The notes under the pieces are model-generated. The model searched no databases and was not told the DNA's origin. It was given only the letters and a program-made list of their open reading frames with translations. The position numbers were made by a program, and so were the translations under genes. DNA of 64,000 nucleotides from Erwinia billingiae Eb661. Its GTDB lineage: Bacteria > Pseudomonadota > Gammaproteobacteria > Enterobacterales > Enterobacteriaceae. Shown here one piece after another: positions 39,077 through 49,826 of the stretch. Each line of letters starts with the position of its first letter. Position 1 is the first letter of the stretch. Where the stretch lies: contig NC_014306.1 of the NCBI RefSeq assembly GCF_000196615.1, forward strand, positions 3,286,001 to 3,350,000. Reading direction: 5' to 3'.

Positions 39077-40774
39077 ATGGAACTCGAATACGAAAGTAAA
39101 CGACCGCTGTATATTCCTTATGCCGGCCCTATTTTGCTGGAATTCCCGTTGTTGAATAAGGGAAGCGCCTTCTCTGTAGAAGAGCGAAATGAATTTAACC
39201 TGCGCGGCCTGCTGCCTGAAACGGTGGAAACCATCGAAGAGCAAGCCAAGCGTGCCTGGAAGCAGTTTCAGGACTTCAAAAACGATAACGACAAACACGT
39301 TTATCTGCGCAATATCCAGGACACCAACGAAACCCTCTTCTACCGTCTGCTGGACAACCATCTTGAAGAGATGATGCCGATTATATACACCCCCACCGTC
39401 GGCGCGGCCTGTGAACACTTCTCCGAAATCTATCGTCGTGCCCGTGGCGTGTTTATCTCCTATCCGAACCGCGGCAACATCGAAGATATGTTGCAAAACG
39501 CCACCAAGCAGAATGTCAAAGTGATCGTGGTTACCGACGGCGAACGCATTCTCGGCCTGGGCGACCAGGGCATCGGCGGCATGGGCATTCCCATTGGTAA
39601 GCTCTCGCTGTACACCGCCTGTGGCGGTATCAGCCCGGCGTACACCTTGCCAATCGTGCTGGACGTCGGCACCAACAACCAGCAATTGCTGAATGACCCG
39701 CTGTATATGGGCTGGCGTCATCCGCGCATCACCGGCGAAGAGTACGATAACTTCGTCCACGAGTTCATTCAGGCGGTGAAGAGCCGCTGGCCGAATGTGG
39801 TGCTGCAGTTTGAAGACTTCGCACAGAAAAATGCGATGCCGATCCTCGAACGCTACCGTGACGAAGTTTGCTGCTTCAATGATGATATTCAGGGCACCGC
39901 CGCCGTTACGCTGGGTACGCTGATTGCCGCCAGCCGTGCGGCGGGCAGCACCATGAGCCAGCAGAAAGTGGTATTCCTCGGTGCAGGCTCTGCCGGCTGC
40001 GGCATCGCCGAGCAAATTATCGCGCAGATGAAGTCCGAAGGCCTGAGCGATGAAGAGGCCCGCGCCCGCGTGTTTATGGTGGACCGCTTCGGTCTGCTGA
40101 CCGACAAATTGCCTAACCTGCTGAACTTCCAGAGCAAGCTGGTGCAGAAAAGCGAAAATCTGGCGGACTGGCATGCCAGCTCCGACGCCATTTCGCTGCT
40201 GGACGTGGTGCGTCACGCTCAGCCGGATATCCTGATCGGCGTTTCCGGCCAGCCGGGTCTGTTCAGCGAAGAGATTATCCGCGAGATGCATAAGCACTGC
40301 CCGCGCCCTATCGTCATGCCGCTGTCCAACCCGACGTCACGGGTTGAAGCCACGCCGCAGGACATTATGGCCTGGACCGATGGTGCCGCGCTGGTGGCAA
40401 CCGGTAGCCCATTCTCTCCGGTGATGTGGAAAGAGAAAACCTACCCTATCGCCCAGTGCAATAACTCGTATATCTTCCCGGGCATTGGCCTTGGGGTGAT
40501 TGCGTCCGGCGCTACCCGCGTCACCGACAGCATGCTGATGGCCGCCAGCCGTGCCTTAGCCGACTGCTCACCGCTGGTTAACGATGGCGTCGGCCCGGTG
40601 CTGCCAGAAGTGAAAGATATCCAGGGCGTATCGAAACTGATCGCTATGGCTGTCGGCAAAGCCGCACAGTTAGCAGGCGTGGCGGTCGTTACCTCTGAAG
40701 ACGTGCTGTCCAAGTCAATTGCGGCCAATTTCTGGCTGCCGCAATACCGTAACTATCGTCGGACCTCAATCTGA
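39077..40774 (+). CDS. maeA: NAD-dependent malic enzyme
   Basis: Oxidative decarboxylation of malate to pyruvate with NAD. From ATG 39077 it has 565 residues, exactly the length of E. coli MaeA (SfcA), with [18 protein letters not shown] near the start. Family motifs include [31 protein letters not shown] (metal-binding Asp residues) and the Rossmann loop [13 protein letters not shown]. Upstream in-frame starts exist at 39062 (ATG) and 39038 (TTG, just after TAGGA), and no start has a strong ribosome site, so the first 13 residues are uncertain. In E. coli K-12 maeA lies in another part of the map; here it sits between cdd and sanA. Confidence 0.93.
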   Translation: MELEYESKRPLYIPYAGPILLEFPLLNKGSAFSVEERNEFNLRGLLPETVETIEEQAKRAWKQFQDFKNDNDKHVYLRNIQDTNETLFYRLLDNHLEEMMPIIYTPTVGAACEHFSEIYRRARGVFISYPNRGNIEDMLQNATKQNVKVIVVTDGERILGLGDQGIGGMGIPIGKLSLYTACGGISPAYTLPIVLDVGTNNQQLLNDPLYMGWRHPRITGEEYDNFVHEFIQAVKSRWPNVVLQFEDFAQKNAMPILERYRDEVCCFNDDIQGTAAVTLGTLIAASRAAGSTMSQQKVVFLGAGSAGCGIAEQIIAQMKSEGLSDEEARARVFMVDRFGLLTDKLPNLLNFQSKLVQKSENLADWHASSDAISLLDVVRHAQPDILIGVSGQPGLFSEEIIREMHKHCPRPIVMPLSNPTSRVEATPQDIMAWTDGAALVATGSPFSPVMWKEKTYPIAQCNNSYIFPGIGLGVIASGATRVTDSMLMAASRALADCSPLVNDGVGPVLPEVKDIQGVSKLIAMAVGKAAQLAGVAVVTSEDVLSKSIAANFWLPQYRNYRRTSI

Positions 40775-40783
40775 TTGATCGCG

Positions 40784-40806
40784 GCCGGGTGCTTTCTGCA
40801 CCCGGC
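40784..40806 (+). terminator. maeA terminator hairpin
   Basis: GCCGGGTGC, loop TTTCT, GCACCCGGC, followed by TCTCAACTTTGCCCTTTTC. A 9-bp GC-rich stem just after the stop; the U-run is broken. Confidence 0.7.
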
Positions 40807-40925
40807 TCTCAACTTTGCCCTTTTCTTCCGGCGATTTGTGCGAAAATCCGCCAACCGGTGCGCTGTTGCTTGCTTCACCCCGCCGGGTCAAGTAGCCTTG
40901 ATTCACCCTTTTTCTGCAAGTCTGA

Positions 40926-41804
<879 letters not shown>

Positions 41805-41863
41805 TAGCAGATTTAATCGAAGAGTCAGGGCACTGAGGCACCTTTTTGCTGAAATGGGGAGGG

Positions 41864-42274
41864 TTAAACGCCTTTCGCAATACGCTCAATCGCCACCTGA
41901 GCAAGGAAACCAGAACGGCTTTTAAACTCAGGGTGTGTGGCCACACAGCGATCTATACGGTCAATAAGTGACTTCGGTAAAGTCACGTTGATTTTCTCAG
42001 TGCCCCCTAAGAGCCGGGCCAGGTCCACATCGACAAGCGCCCAGGTATAGCCAGCATACTGACTATCGGCAACAAGAGCGCTCAGGGAGGATACGGCCGG
42101 AATATCGTCACCCAGCTCGATAAGCAATTCAATATGTCCAGTAATCGCCTCTTTGGCATTGTTCACGGCTTCTTCTAACGTTTCTCCGGCAGAAAAACAA
42201 CCGGGCAAATCTGGCACGGTCACGCCGTAAGCATGGTGCTCGTCACCGTTCTCAATAGCAATTGGATATAGCAT
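41864..42274 (-). CDS. hicB: HicB-family antitoxin
   Basis: Antitoxin of a HicAB type II module; it blocks the HicA mRNA interferase and represses its own operon. It has 136 residues. The N-terminal partial RNase H-like fold has the HicB signature YGVTVPDLPGCFSAGETLEEA; the C-terminal ribbon-helix-helix DNA-binding part is EKINVTLPKSLIDRID followed by SRSGFLAQVAIERI. GAGAGGG precedes the ATG. It lies 29 nt downstream of hicA, the usual order. The module sits between sanA and mglC, a place with no counterpart in E. coli. Confidence 0.93.
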   Translation of the reverse strand: MLYPIAIENGDEHHAYGVTVPDLPGCFSAGETLEEAVNNAKEAITGHIELLIELGDDIPAVSSLSALVADSQYAGYTWALVDVDLARLLGGTEKINVTLPKSLIDRIDRCVATHPEFKSRSGFLAQVAIERIAKGV

Positions 42275-42303
42275 GAATTACCCTCTCTCGATGAAAACGA
42301 GGA

Positions 42304-42483
42304 TTACATCCCCGCTTGTTTCTTAATACTCTTTATCGTTTTTATGGGTAAATCTTTCTTTGGATGGGGGACAGTCACTACCCCTTTTTTGGTAGGGTGC
42401 CTGAAATGATGATGACTTCCATTTACCCTAATCAGTTCCCAACCGTCAGCTTTGATTTCAGCGATTAACGTCCTGCTATCCAT
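42304..42483 (-). CDS. hicA: HicA-family mRNA interferase toxin
   Basis: A 59-residue toxin that cleaves mRNA, with a double-stranded-RNA-binding-like fold. The start MDSRTLIAEIKADGW and the catalytic-His motif GSHHHFRHP, then GVVTVPHPKKDLPIKTIKSI, are canonical, and the length is typical. The motif normally reads KGT at PIKT, a small variation. A longer in-frame ORF up to 42573 exists but is non-conserved. No sign of damage, so the toxin is probably active. Confidence 0.93.
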   Translation of the reverse strand: MDSRTLIAEIKADGWELIRVNGSHHHFRHPTKKGVVTVPHPKKDLPIKTIKSIKKQAGM

Positions 42484-42525
42484 CCTTTTACCCCATTGCG
42501 TCCTGGCGCAAGAATAATAACTCCA

Positions 42526-42560
42526 ATAACCCCAGCATGCAACGGCGTTACTGGGGTTAT
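42526..42560. promoter_or_regulatory. inverted repeat upstream of hicAB, candidate HicB operator
   Basis: ATAACCCCAG at 42526-42535 and CTGGGGTTAT at 42551-42560 are perfect 10-bp arms around 15 nt, 43 nt before the hicA start. The HicB RHH domain needs such a symmetric site for autoregulation. It could also form an RNA hairpin. Inference. Confidence 0.6.
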
Positions 42561-42650
42561 AAATTATTCTCATTCAACGCCATGGGCAAACTACGGTGAG
42601 GTTGAGATGCGCATTTGGTCAGATCAAACCCGGGCGGACTTACAGGCAAT

Positions 42651-42686
42651 AAAAAAGGTCAGGCAGCTTGCGCTGCCTGACCTTTT
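42651..42686 (-). terminator. mglBAC operon terminator
   Basis: Perfect 15-bp stem (AAAAGGTCAGGCAGC / GCTGCCTGACCTTTT) with loop TTGC, 16 nt after mglC; A-run on the plus strand gives a U-run for the minus transcript. It could also stop transcription in the plus direction. Confidence 0.93.
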
Positions 42687-42702
42687 GTCTGCCGGAGAAG
42701 GG

Positions 42703-43713
42703 TTACTTCTTACGGGCGTATTTCAGTGAATCCAGTGCCACGGCGAAGATGATGATGCCGCCCTTAATGATGTACTGCCAGTAAGGGTTGACGCCGATAT
42801 AGGTCAGACCGTAGTTGATAACGGTGAAGATCAGCACACCGGTTACCACACCGGCCACGGTACCGACACCACCGGCAAACGACACGCCACCCACCACACA
42901 GGCTGCAATCGCATCCAGCTCATACATAAAGCCGAGGTTGTTGGTTGCCGAACCGATACGGCCCGCTTCCAGCATCCCGCCGAAGGCGTAGAACACACCC
43001 GACAGCGCATAAATCAGGATCAGGTTGAAGTTAACGTTAACGCCTGACACACGTGCCGCTTCCGGGTTACCGCCGATGGCAAAAATGTTTTTACCAAAGC
43101 GGGTTTTGTTCCACAGCACCCAGACAAAGAACACCGCAATCGCTGCATAGAAGGTGATGTAAGACAGCTTGAAATCACCTAAGCGCACAAAGCCCTGGGC
43201 AAAGGTCGAGAACTTCTCGTCAAAGCCGGCAATCGGTGAGGCACCGACAAAGTCGTAATACAGGGAGTTAATACCGTAAACGATGATCATCGTACCCAGC
43301 GTGGTGATAAATGGCGTCACCTTCAGGTAAGCGATGATCAGGCCGTTGACCAGACCAATGACGCCGCCGATCACGCAGACTGCCAGGATCACCAATGGAA
43401 TTGGCACCGTGTCCATATGCGGGAAGACTTTGTTGGCATTGTCCATCGCCTGCAACAGCGTGGCGGCAACCACCGCGGCCAGACCCACCTGACGGCCGGC
43501 TGACAGGTCAGTACCCTGGGTGACGATTAACCCGGCCACGCCCAATGCAATAATAATACGCACGGAAGACTGGGTTAAAATGTTACTCAGGTTCATCAAA
43601 CTTAAGAAAGTTGGGTCCTGGAAAATAATGATTGCCAGCAGTACCAGCAACACAACGTAGATCCCACCTTCTTTTAACCAGGTGAGTGCACTTTTTTTAT
43701 TCACTGCTTTCAT
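42703..43713 (-). CDS. mglC: galactose/methyl-galactoside ABC permease
   Basis: Inner-membrane permease of the MglBAC importer, 336 residues, equal to E. coli MglC. About ten hydrophobic helices; typical ribose/galactose-permease blocks ALGVAGLIVTQGTDLSAGRQVG and AACVVGGVSFAGGVGTVAGVV. The last gene of mglBAC, 19 nt after mglA. Confidence 0.97.
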   Translation of the reverse strand: MKAVNKKSALTWLKEGGIYVVLLVLLAIIIFQDPTFLSLMNLSNILTQSSVRIIIALGVAGLIVTQGTDLSAGRQVGLAAVVAATLLQAMDNANKVFPHMDTVPIPLVILAVCVIGGVIGLVNGLIIAYLKVTPFITTLGTMIIVYGINSLYYDFVGASPIAGFDEKFSTFAQGFVRLGDFKLSYITFYAAIAVFFVWVLWNKTRFGKNIFAIGGNPEAARVSGVNVNFNLILIYALSGVFYAFGGMLEAGRIGSATNNLGFMYELDAIAACVVGGVSFAGGVGTVAGVVTGVLIFTVINYGLTYIGVNPYWQYIIKGGIIIFAVALDSLKYARKK

Positions 43714-43732
43714 GGTAACAGCCCTTACCCTA

Positions 43733-45253
43733 TTAAAGGTGCAACGATGCTAAACGTAAGATTTCGTTTTGCGTTGTCGTTTTTGTTTCTACTATGCCCG
43801 CAACCATGCCGTTACTCATTACCAGAATCCGGTCGGTAATGCCTAAGAGCTCTGGCATTTCAGAAGAGATAATAATGATGCCTTTATCCTTCTTCGCCAG
43901 CTCTGAAATTAACTGATAGATTTCGAACTTCGCCCCGACGTCAATACCGCGCGTCGGTTCATCCAGCATTAGTATTTCCGGCTGCGTTAATAACCAGCGA
44001 CCGATAATCACCTTTTGCTGATTCCCTCCCGACAGTGAACCAATTGAGGTGTGATGGCCCGGCGTTTTTACGCGCATTGAGTCAATCACCCATTGGGTAT
44101 CACTTTTCATCCGGTTATTATCCAGCAGGCCAATGCTGTTTTTATATTTACGGATATTGGAGATCAGCGAGTTAAAGCCGATATCCAGGAACGCGTAAAT
44201 ACCGGTCGCACGACGCTCTTCGGTCACCAGCGCAAAGCCATGGTTGATCGCTTCGTTAGCGCTGTGGTTATTGATCTTTTTGCCGTGCAGCTTGATGGTG
44301 CCGCCAGACTTCTCACGGATACCAAACAGGGTTTCAACGATGTCGGTACGCTTCGCGCCTACCAGCCCCGCTATGCCCAGAATCTCACCTTTGCGCAGGT
44401 CGAACGAGATATCCCGAATCGACGGCTGACGCAGAGAAGTCAGGTTACGCACTTCGAGGATAGTCTCACCCGGGACGTTGGTTTTATCCGGGAATCGCTG
44501 GTTCAGCGAACGCCCTACCATCATCGAGATGATCTTATCCATATCCAGCCCTTCAAGCGGCTGAGTCACGATCCACTGACCATCACGCAGGATGGTAATT
44601 TCATCACACAGCTGGAAAATTTCTTCCATCTTGTGTGAGATATAAACAATGCCGCAGCCACGATCTTTCAGTTTACGGATAATAGTGAACAGGTGGTTCA
44701 CCTCTTTTTCCGTTAACGACGACGTTGGCTCATCCATGATCACGATTTTGGCATCATAGGAGAACGCTTTGGCGATTTCGATCATCTGCATCTGCGAGAC
44801 GGAAAGGTTAATTACCTTGTCGCGCGGATCGATATCAATATCCAGTTCATCAAAAATGGCTTTGGTATCACGGTACATTTTATCGTGATCGACAAAGATC
44901 CCTTTACGTGGGTAACGTCCCAGCCACATGTTATCCATCACCGTGCGCTGCAGAACCAGGTTTAATTCCTGGTGAACCATTGAAACGCCGTTTTCCAGCG
45001 CCTCTTTCGAACTTTTATAATCGATTTCCTTGCCCTGGAAAAGGATGCTCCCCGTATCTTTACTGTAAATGCCAAATAAGCATTTTAATAACGTGGACTT
45101 CCCTGCGCCGTTCTCACCCATCAGGGCGTGAACAGAGTGGGGGCGAATTTTTAAATTCACATTGTCCAGTGCTTTAACCCCAGGAAATGACTTACTGACG
45201 TCCGTCATCTCCAGCAGATATTCGCGCTGTGTTGGCACTTTATCACTGCCCAT
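43733..45253 (-). CDS. mglA: galactose/methyl-galactoside ABC ATPase
   Basis: Double-cassette ATPase of the galactose importer, 506 residues. First cassette: Walker [10 protein letters not shown], signature LSVSQMQ and Walker [10 protein letters not shown]. The second cassette has a degenerate Walker A ([10 protein letters not shown]), a good signature LSGGNQQK and [10 protein letters not shown], as usual for the RbsA/MglA class. A hairpin lies between mglB and mglA. Confidence 0.97.
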   Translation of the reverse strand: MGSDKVPTQREYLLEMTDVSKSFPGVKALDNVNLKIRPHSVHALMGENGAGKSTLLKCLFGIYSKDTGSILFQGKEIDYKSSKEALENGVSMVHQELNLVLQRTVMDNMWLGRYPRKGIFVDHDKMYRDTKAIFDELDIDIDPRDKVINLSVSQMQMIEIAKAFSYDAKIVIMDEPTSSLTEKEVNHLFTIIRKLKDRGCGIVYISHKMEEIFQLCDEITILRDGQWIVTQPLEGLDMDKIISMMVGRSLNQRFPDKTNVPGETILEVRNLTSLRQPSIRDISFDLRKGEILGIAGLVGAKRTDIVETLFGIREKSGGTIKLHGKKINNHSANEAINHGFALVTEERRATGIYAFLDIGFNSLISNIRKYKNSIGLLDNNRMKSDTQWVIDSMRVKTPGHHTSIGSLSGGNQQKVIIGRWLLTQPEILMLDEPTRGIDVGAKFEIYQLISELAKKDKGIIIISSEMPELLGITDRILVMSNGMVAGIVETKTTTQNEILRLASLHL

Positions 45254-45312
45254 AATTCTACCCGGCTGAAAGTGGCGTGAAATCAGGCGAGCCCGATAGC
45301 AAGCCTGGGAGT

Positions 45313-45332
45313 GGGCGCAGCACGCTGCGCCC
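45313..45332 (-). other. mglB-mglA intercistronic hairpin
   Basis: GGGCGCAG, loop CACG, CTGCGCCC: an 8-bp stem 18-37 nt after mglB. Such hairpins commonly protect the binding-protein message so that it outnumbers the other transporter subunits. Confidence 0.65.
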
Positions 45333-45349
45333 GGTACAGGTAACGCTTA

Positions 45350-46345
45350 TTATTTAACGAACTGAGACAGGTTTTCTTTATCAACCGGCACGTAAGCAAC
45401 GCGAACCACTTTGCCGTCAAGCTTGTAGTTGGTGCCTTCGGTCGCAGGCTTGCCCGCTGCCAGGTTTTTCGCCATCTCGAAGGTCGCTTTGGCCTGGTTT
45501 TCCGCATCGTTCAGCACGGTTCCGGCCATTGCGCCCGATTTCACCATCGCCAGCGCTTCTGGCAAGGCATCCACACCGAATACCGGTACAGAAGATTTGT
45601 TGTGTGCTTTCAGCGCTTCTACCGCACCCATTGCCATCGCATCGTTGTTGGCGATAACCACTTCGATTTTGTTACCGTTCGGGCCAGACAACCAGGCATC
45701 CATCTTATCTTTCGCCTGAGCGGTGTCCCACATGGCGGTATCAAGATGCAGCTGCTGCGTTTTCAGGCCGTCTTTGTTCAGGGTATCAATAACGTATTTG
45801 GTACGGGCTTCCGCATCCGGGTGACCTGGCTCGCCTTTCAGCAGCACGAACTGGATCACGCCATCTTTGTTCAGATCCCAACCTGGGGTCGATTTCCAGT
45901 GCTTCTCAATCAGCTCGCCCTGCTTAACGCCTGACTCTTTAGAGTCAGTGCCGACGTAGTAAGCTTTGTCGTAGCTGGCCAGCGCTTTCGCGGTTGGCTC
46001 TTTGTTGAAGAACACGATTGGGATTTCGTTGGCTTTCGCTTTGCTGATCACCACGGCCGCTGCTGCCGGGTCAACCAGGTTGATGGCCAGCGCCTTCACG
46101 CCCTTAGCAACCAGTACGTCGATCTGGTCGTTCTGGGTAGACTGGCTGTTCTGTGAGTCATTCATCAACAGCTGCACACCCGGGCTGTCTTTCGCATCTT
46201 TCTCAATGTCTTTACGTACGACAGACATGAAGTTGTCATCGTATTTGTAGATGGTCACGCCGATACGGGTGTCCGCAGCGTGAGCTGTTGCACCAAACAT
46301 CATGCTGGCAACCAGGGCAGTGAGCGTGAAAGCCTTCTTATTCAT
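45350..46345 (-). CDS. mglB: galactose/glucose-binding periplasmic protein
   Basis: Periplasmic D-galactose/D-glucose-binding protein feeding MglAC and the Trg chemoreceptor. It has 331 residues from ATG 46345 ([29 protein letters not shown]), with a clear Sec signal peptide cut after about residue 23. Sugar-contact residues are recognisable ([14 protein letters not shown]) as is a calcium loop [13 protein letters not shown] precedes the ATG. An upstream in-frame extension is not a real start. The 5' untranslated leader is long (about 250 nt). Confidence 0.97.
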   Translation of the reverse strand: MNKKAFTLTALVASMMFGATAHAADTRIGVTIYKYDDNFMSVVRKDIEKDAKDSPGVQLLMNDSQNSQSTQNDQIDVLVAKGVKALAINLVDPAAAAVVISKAKANEIPIVFFNKEPTAKALASYDKAYYVGTDSKESGVKQGELIEKHWKSTPGWDLNKDGVIQFVLLKGEPGHPDAEARTKYVIDTLNKDGLKTQQLHLDTAMWDTAQAKDKMDAWLSGPNGNKIEVVIANNDAMAMGAVEALKAHNKSSVPVFGVDALPEALAMVKSGAMAGTVLNDAENQAKATFEMAKNLAAGKPATEGTNYKLDGKVVRVAYVPVDKENLSQFVK

Positions 46346-46605
46346 GGTATCTCCGGTTTTTTTGTAGGGTCTTACGCAACGTCCGGTGCGCTCCTGTAAG
46401 GGGAGGACCCGACGTTTATTTTTCCGGCAAGGCATAAGGTGGAAACGTTACGCAAAGCCGATTATTTGTTAAATCAAACCCGACTTCCCTGTACGGTAAC
46501 GCTTCCTGAAAGCTGTGTAATAAACTGTTTCACAAGGGGTGAGGTTGCCGCTATAGCTGGCCCCATCAACGTTACATAATGTTTCACCCTTTGTAAGTTA
46601 CTGTC

Positions 46606-46666
46606 ATCATAGAGAAGCTGATGTTAATTAACTGTGAATTTACTCACAGATTGAAAACGGTTACAC
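46606..46666 (-). promoter_or_regulatory. mgl promoter with CRP site and GalS/GalR operator
   Basis: A perfect CRP core TGTGA-N6-TCACA lies at 46633-46648. A -10 box TATGAT (reverse strand, 46611-46606) implies a start near 46599, so CRP is centred at -41.5. A gal-type operator, GTGTAACCGTTTTCA on the reverse strand, covers 46652-46666 and overlaps the galS stop codon at 46661-46663. This matches the known CRP plus GalS/GalR control of mgl. Confidence 0.88.
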
Positions 46667-47701
46667 CGCAGAATCGGTTGAGTTAGTGATCGGGGCCACA
46701 TTTTGCCGTGTGGCGACGGAATGACGGCGAACCAGCGTCGGCATAAAGCAGTGCTGTGCCGTTTCATCCAGTTCGCCCGCTGCACCCTTCAGCGCCAGCT
46801 CAGTGGCCAGTTTCGCCATAGAAACAATGGGATAGCGTACTGTCGTCAGCTGAGGGTCGGTGTAACGGGAAATTGGGATGTCGTCGAAGCCGACCACGGA
46901 TAAATGCTGTGGCACCGCAATGCCGTTATCTTTCAATGCCGCAAGCGCACCGGCAGCCATGCTGTCGTTGTAAGCAAACACCGCCGTCAGGTGCAGATTG
47001 CGCCCTAACAGCTCAACCATCGCCGCTTCACCGCCCTGCATATCCGGCTCGCCGCTGGCGATCCAACTCTCGGAAGGCGTCACGCCCTGCTCTGCCAGCG
47101 CCTGCTGCCAGCCCTGGCGACGTTCGCCCACATCCTCAATCGGATGACTGGATCCCAGATAACCTATGCGCTGGTGGCCCTGCTGTTGCAGCATGCGGGT
47201 CGCCATCAGCGCGCCGCTGATATTGTCCAGACAGACGCAACGGTGGGCATAGCCGGGCACGGTTCGGTTGATCAGCACCATGCCGGGAACCTGATCCATT
47301 AATGAACCCAGTTCTTCATCGCCCAGCGCCTTGGCATGTACCACCAGCGCGTTACAACGCTGGCGGATCAGCACTTCAATCGCATGGCGCTCTTTGTCTG
47401 CCTGATGGTAGGAGTTATTGATAAGTACATGTTTTTGCATGCGTTGGGCAACGGTATCCACCGCTTTCACCAACGCACCAAAGAAGGGATCGGAAACGTC
47501 CATCACCACCACACCGATGGTGTCACTGACCTGGGTGGCCAGCGCCTGCGCATTGGCATTCGGCCGGTAGCCCAGCGTTTCTACGATATTCAGAACGATT
47601 TCGCGGGTTTCAGGGGTCACTGCGGCGCTGTTATTGAGCACGCGGGACACCGTTGCTACCGATACGCCGGCCTCTCGGGCCACATCACGAATGGTAATCA
47701 T
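46661..47701 (-). CDS. galS: galactose isorepressor GalS
   Basis: LacI-family repressor of mgl and gal genes, induced by galactose. It has 346 residues, the E. coli length. N-terminal helix-turn-helix [20 protein letters not shown] and hinge helix, then a periplasmic-binding-protein-like core ([29 protein letters not shown]). It lies directly upstream of mglB on the same strand. Its own upstream region has a CRP site and operator. The C-terminal codons form part of the mgl operator. Confidence 0.95.
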   Translation of the reverse strand: MITIRDVAREAGVSVATVSRVLNNSAAVTPETREIVLNIVETLGYRPNANAQALATQVSDTIGVVVMDVSDPFFGALVKAVDTVAQRMQKHVLINNSYHQADKERHAIEVLIRQRCNALVVHAKALGDEELGSLMDQVPGMVLINRTVPGYAHRCVCLDNISGALMATRMLQQQGHQRIGYLGSSHPIEDVGERRQGWQQALAEQGVTPSESWIASGEPDMQGGEAAMVELLGRNLHLTAVFAYNDSMAAGALAALKDNGIAVPQHLSVVGFDDIPISRYTDPQLTTVRYPIVSMAKLATELALKGAAGELDETAQHCFMPTLVRRHSVATRQNVAPITNSTDSAV

Positions 47702-47790
47702 AGGGGATTACCGGTGGAGAATAAGATTTGCATAGCCCTTCCTGACACAGTGTTCTGGGGGCTATTCTGGCAGGGGTCAACGCGGGGCTA

Positions 47791-47824
47791 CGTGAATCTC
47801 GTCACACTGATGAAAACGGTTACA
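47791..47824 (-). promoter_or_regulatory. galS upstream CRP site and gal operator
   Basis: CGTGAATCTCGTCACA (47791-47806) fits CRP, and TGAAAACGGTTACA (47811-47824) is the same operator core as at mgl. Together they indicate catabolite activation and autorepression of galS, as in E. coli. Confidence 0.8.
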
Positions 47825-47852
47825 TACAAATCAGCAACATTTGTGACGGATG

Positions 47853-49013
47853 TCATCCTTCAGCCCGATTCAGCGGCTTACCGCCCGTCAGTTCGGTGAG
47901 TCGACGCCACAGCCATTCAACCGGGCCCTGACGGAAGTAACGCAGCCACAGCACTGACAACAGGATATTGACCGCCCACACTGCAGGCACCACCGCCAGC
48001 AACTGCAGTCGGTCCAGCTGGTTAAATAAGCCGAGACGATCGAACAGCGTGGTGCAAATCAGGGTTTGCAACAGGTAGTTGGATAAGGCCATCCGCCCCA
48101 CGCAGCTGATGGCGTGAGTCATTTTCAGCCGGCTGAGCGTGGGCCAGAAGCCGTAACACAAGGCGGCATAACCGAGCGCCTGCAACGGCGCGCCGAGTTC
48201 GCGCGGCACCTGAAGGAAGAAAGCGGCCCAGCGGAAACTCCAGCCGGTGCTCCATTGCAGATACAAGCCGGGGAGTTGAATCAGCCACGAAAGGGAGATC
48301 AGCATTACCGCGCTGCGGCGATACTGTTGCAGGCTGCGCTCACCCTTCAGCCAGCCGTTGCCGATCAGCGCGCCACCTATCATCATCAGCCCGGCCAGTT
48401 GCCAGCCATATTGCGCCGCCAGCGCCATCAGGCTGCCGCTAAAGCGGTCCATCCGGCCCTGAATCGCCTGCCATCCGCCCTGAATATGCCAGAAGGTTTC
48501 GTACTGCACGTTGGCCATGCCGGGTAGCCACGAGCTGCTAGGCTCCGGCCCGGTGCCCAGCCCGAGGATCAGCAGCACACCGCTGCCGACGACGTACAGC
48601 ATCACCCCGGTATTCAGCAGCAGTCGGGAAGAACTGACGTCGCGGATCATCCGCCAGACGGCCAGCCCGACCAGGCCGTAATCCAGCAGGATATCGCCAT
48701 CCCATAACAGCAGATTGTGCAACAGCCCGATCGCCATCAGCCAGATCAGGCGTGACTGGAGCCAGCGCTTACCGCGTGGTTGTAACAGTTGCAGACTGGC
48801 GCCGAACAGCAACGCAAATAGCGAGAGGAATTTAACCTGGGCAAACAGATCGGTCGCGGCCCAGGTGATGATTTCGCTTAGCGGCGGCGGGGTTCCCTGC
48901 CAGGCAGGATTAAGATAGGCCGCCGACGGCAGCCCAAAGGCGACAATATTGAGAAGCAGGATCCCCAGAATGGCCAGGCCACGGATAAAATCCAGAGTAT
49001 GAATACGTGGCAT
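47853..49013 (-). CDS. yeiB: DUF418-family membrane protein YeiB
   Basis: A 386-residue inner-membrane protein with about ten helices. Starts MPRIHTLDFIRGLAILGILLLN, the usual DUF418 opening, and has the acyltransferase-like RMALSNYLLQTL block. Function unknown; distant similarity to acyltransferase-3 proteins. Follows folE by 22 nt and is probably cotranscribed. Confidence 0.93.
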   Translation of the reverse strand: MPRIHTLDFIRGLAILGILLLNIVAFGLPSAAYLNPAWQGTPPPLSEIITWAATDLFAQVKFLSLFALLFGASLQLLQPRGKRWLQSRLIWLMAIGLLHNLLLWDGDILLDYGLVGLAVWRMIRDVSSSRLLLNTGVMLYVVGSGVLLILGLGTGPEPSSSWLPGMANVQYETFWHIQGGWQAIQGRMDRFSGSLMALAAQYGWQLAGLMMIGGALIGNGWLKGERSLQQYRRSAVMLISLSWLIQLPGLYLQWSTGWSFRWAAFFLQVPRELGAPLQALGYAALCYGFWPTLSRLKMTHAISCVGRMALSNYLLQTLICTTLFDRLGLFNQLDRLQLLAVVPAVWAVNILLSVLWLRYFRQGPVEWLWRRLTELTGGKPLNRAEG

Positions 49014-49035
49014 GCCGGGGATCTCTGTTTAAACC

Positions 49036-49701
49036 TTAGCTATGACGTACCGCACGCAAGAATTCCTGGCGGGTATTCTGGCTGGATTTGAACAATCCGC
49101 CCAGCGAGGTGGTCGTGGTGGCGCTGGTCGCATCACGGATGCCACGCGCCTTCACGCAGTAATGCACGGCATCGATGGAGACCGCGACATTATTGGTGCC
49201 CAGCAGGGTTTGCAGTGCCACCAGAATTTGCTGCGTCAGACGCTCCTGAACCTGCGGACGTGACGAGAAGAACTGCACGATGCGGTTGATCTTCGACAGG
49301 CCAATCACCGTGTCTTTCGGGATATAGGCCACGGTCGCCTTACCATCGATGATCACAAAGTGGTGTTCGCAGGTGCTGGTCAGCGTGATGTCACGCACTG
49401 TCACCATCTCATCCACCTTCATCTTATTCTGGATGACGGTAATTTTCGGGAAGTTGCCGTAATCCAGACCCGAAAACACTTCATCCACATACATCTTGGC
49501 GATGCGGTGCGGTGTTTCGGCCAGGCTGTCGTCTTCCAGATCGAGGTTGAGCAGTTGCATGATCTCGGTCATATGACCGGCAATCAGACGTTTACGGCTT
49601 TCGTCATCCATTTCACGCGCAGGTGGGCGTAACGGGGTTTCCAGTCCACGGGCTAACAGCGCCTGGTGAACGAGTGCGGCTTCCTGACTTAACGCAGCCA
49701 T
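49036..49701 (-). CDS. folE: GTP cyclohydrolase I
   Basis: Converts GTP to 7,8-dihydroneopterin triphosphate, the first step of folate and pterin synthesis. It has 221 residues. The zinc ligands (STCEHHF and HYCVKARG) and the catalytic block [14 protein letters not shown] are intact. First of folE-yeiB on the minus strand. Confidence 0.97.
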   Translation of the reverse strand: MAALSQEAALVHQALLARGLETPLRPPAREMDDESRKRLIAGHMTEIMQLLNLDLEDDSLAETPHRIAKMYVDEVFSGLDYGNFPKITVIQNKMKVDEMVTVRDITLTSTCEHHFVIIDGKATVAYIPKDTVIGLSKINRIVQFFSSRPQVQERLTQQILVALQTLLGTNNVAVSIDAVHYCVKARGIRDATSATTTTSLGGLFKSSQNTRQEFLRAVRHS

Positions 49702-49826
49702 GGTGATTCTTCTCCAGCAGATGAAACTCCGGCCCCGAACGGGACCGGCATAAATTCTGAGGCGGTATTTTGGTACACAATGCGCCGTTAATCCAGTGAA
49801 TCAATTTAAACAGCGGTGAAACAGTT

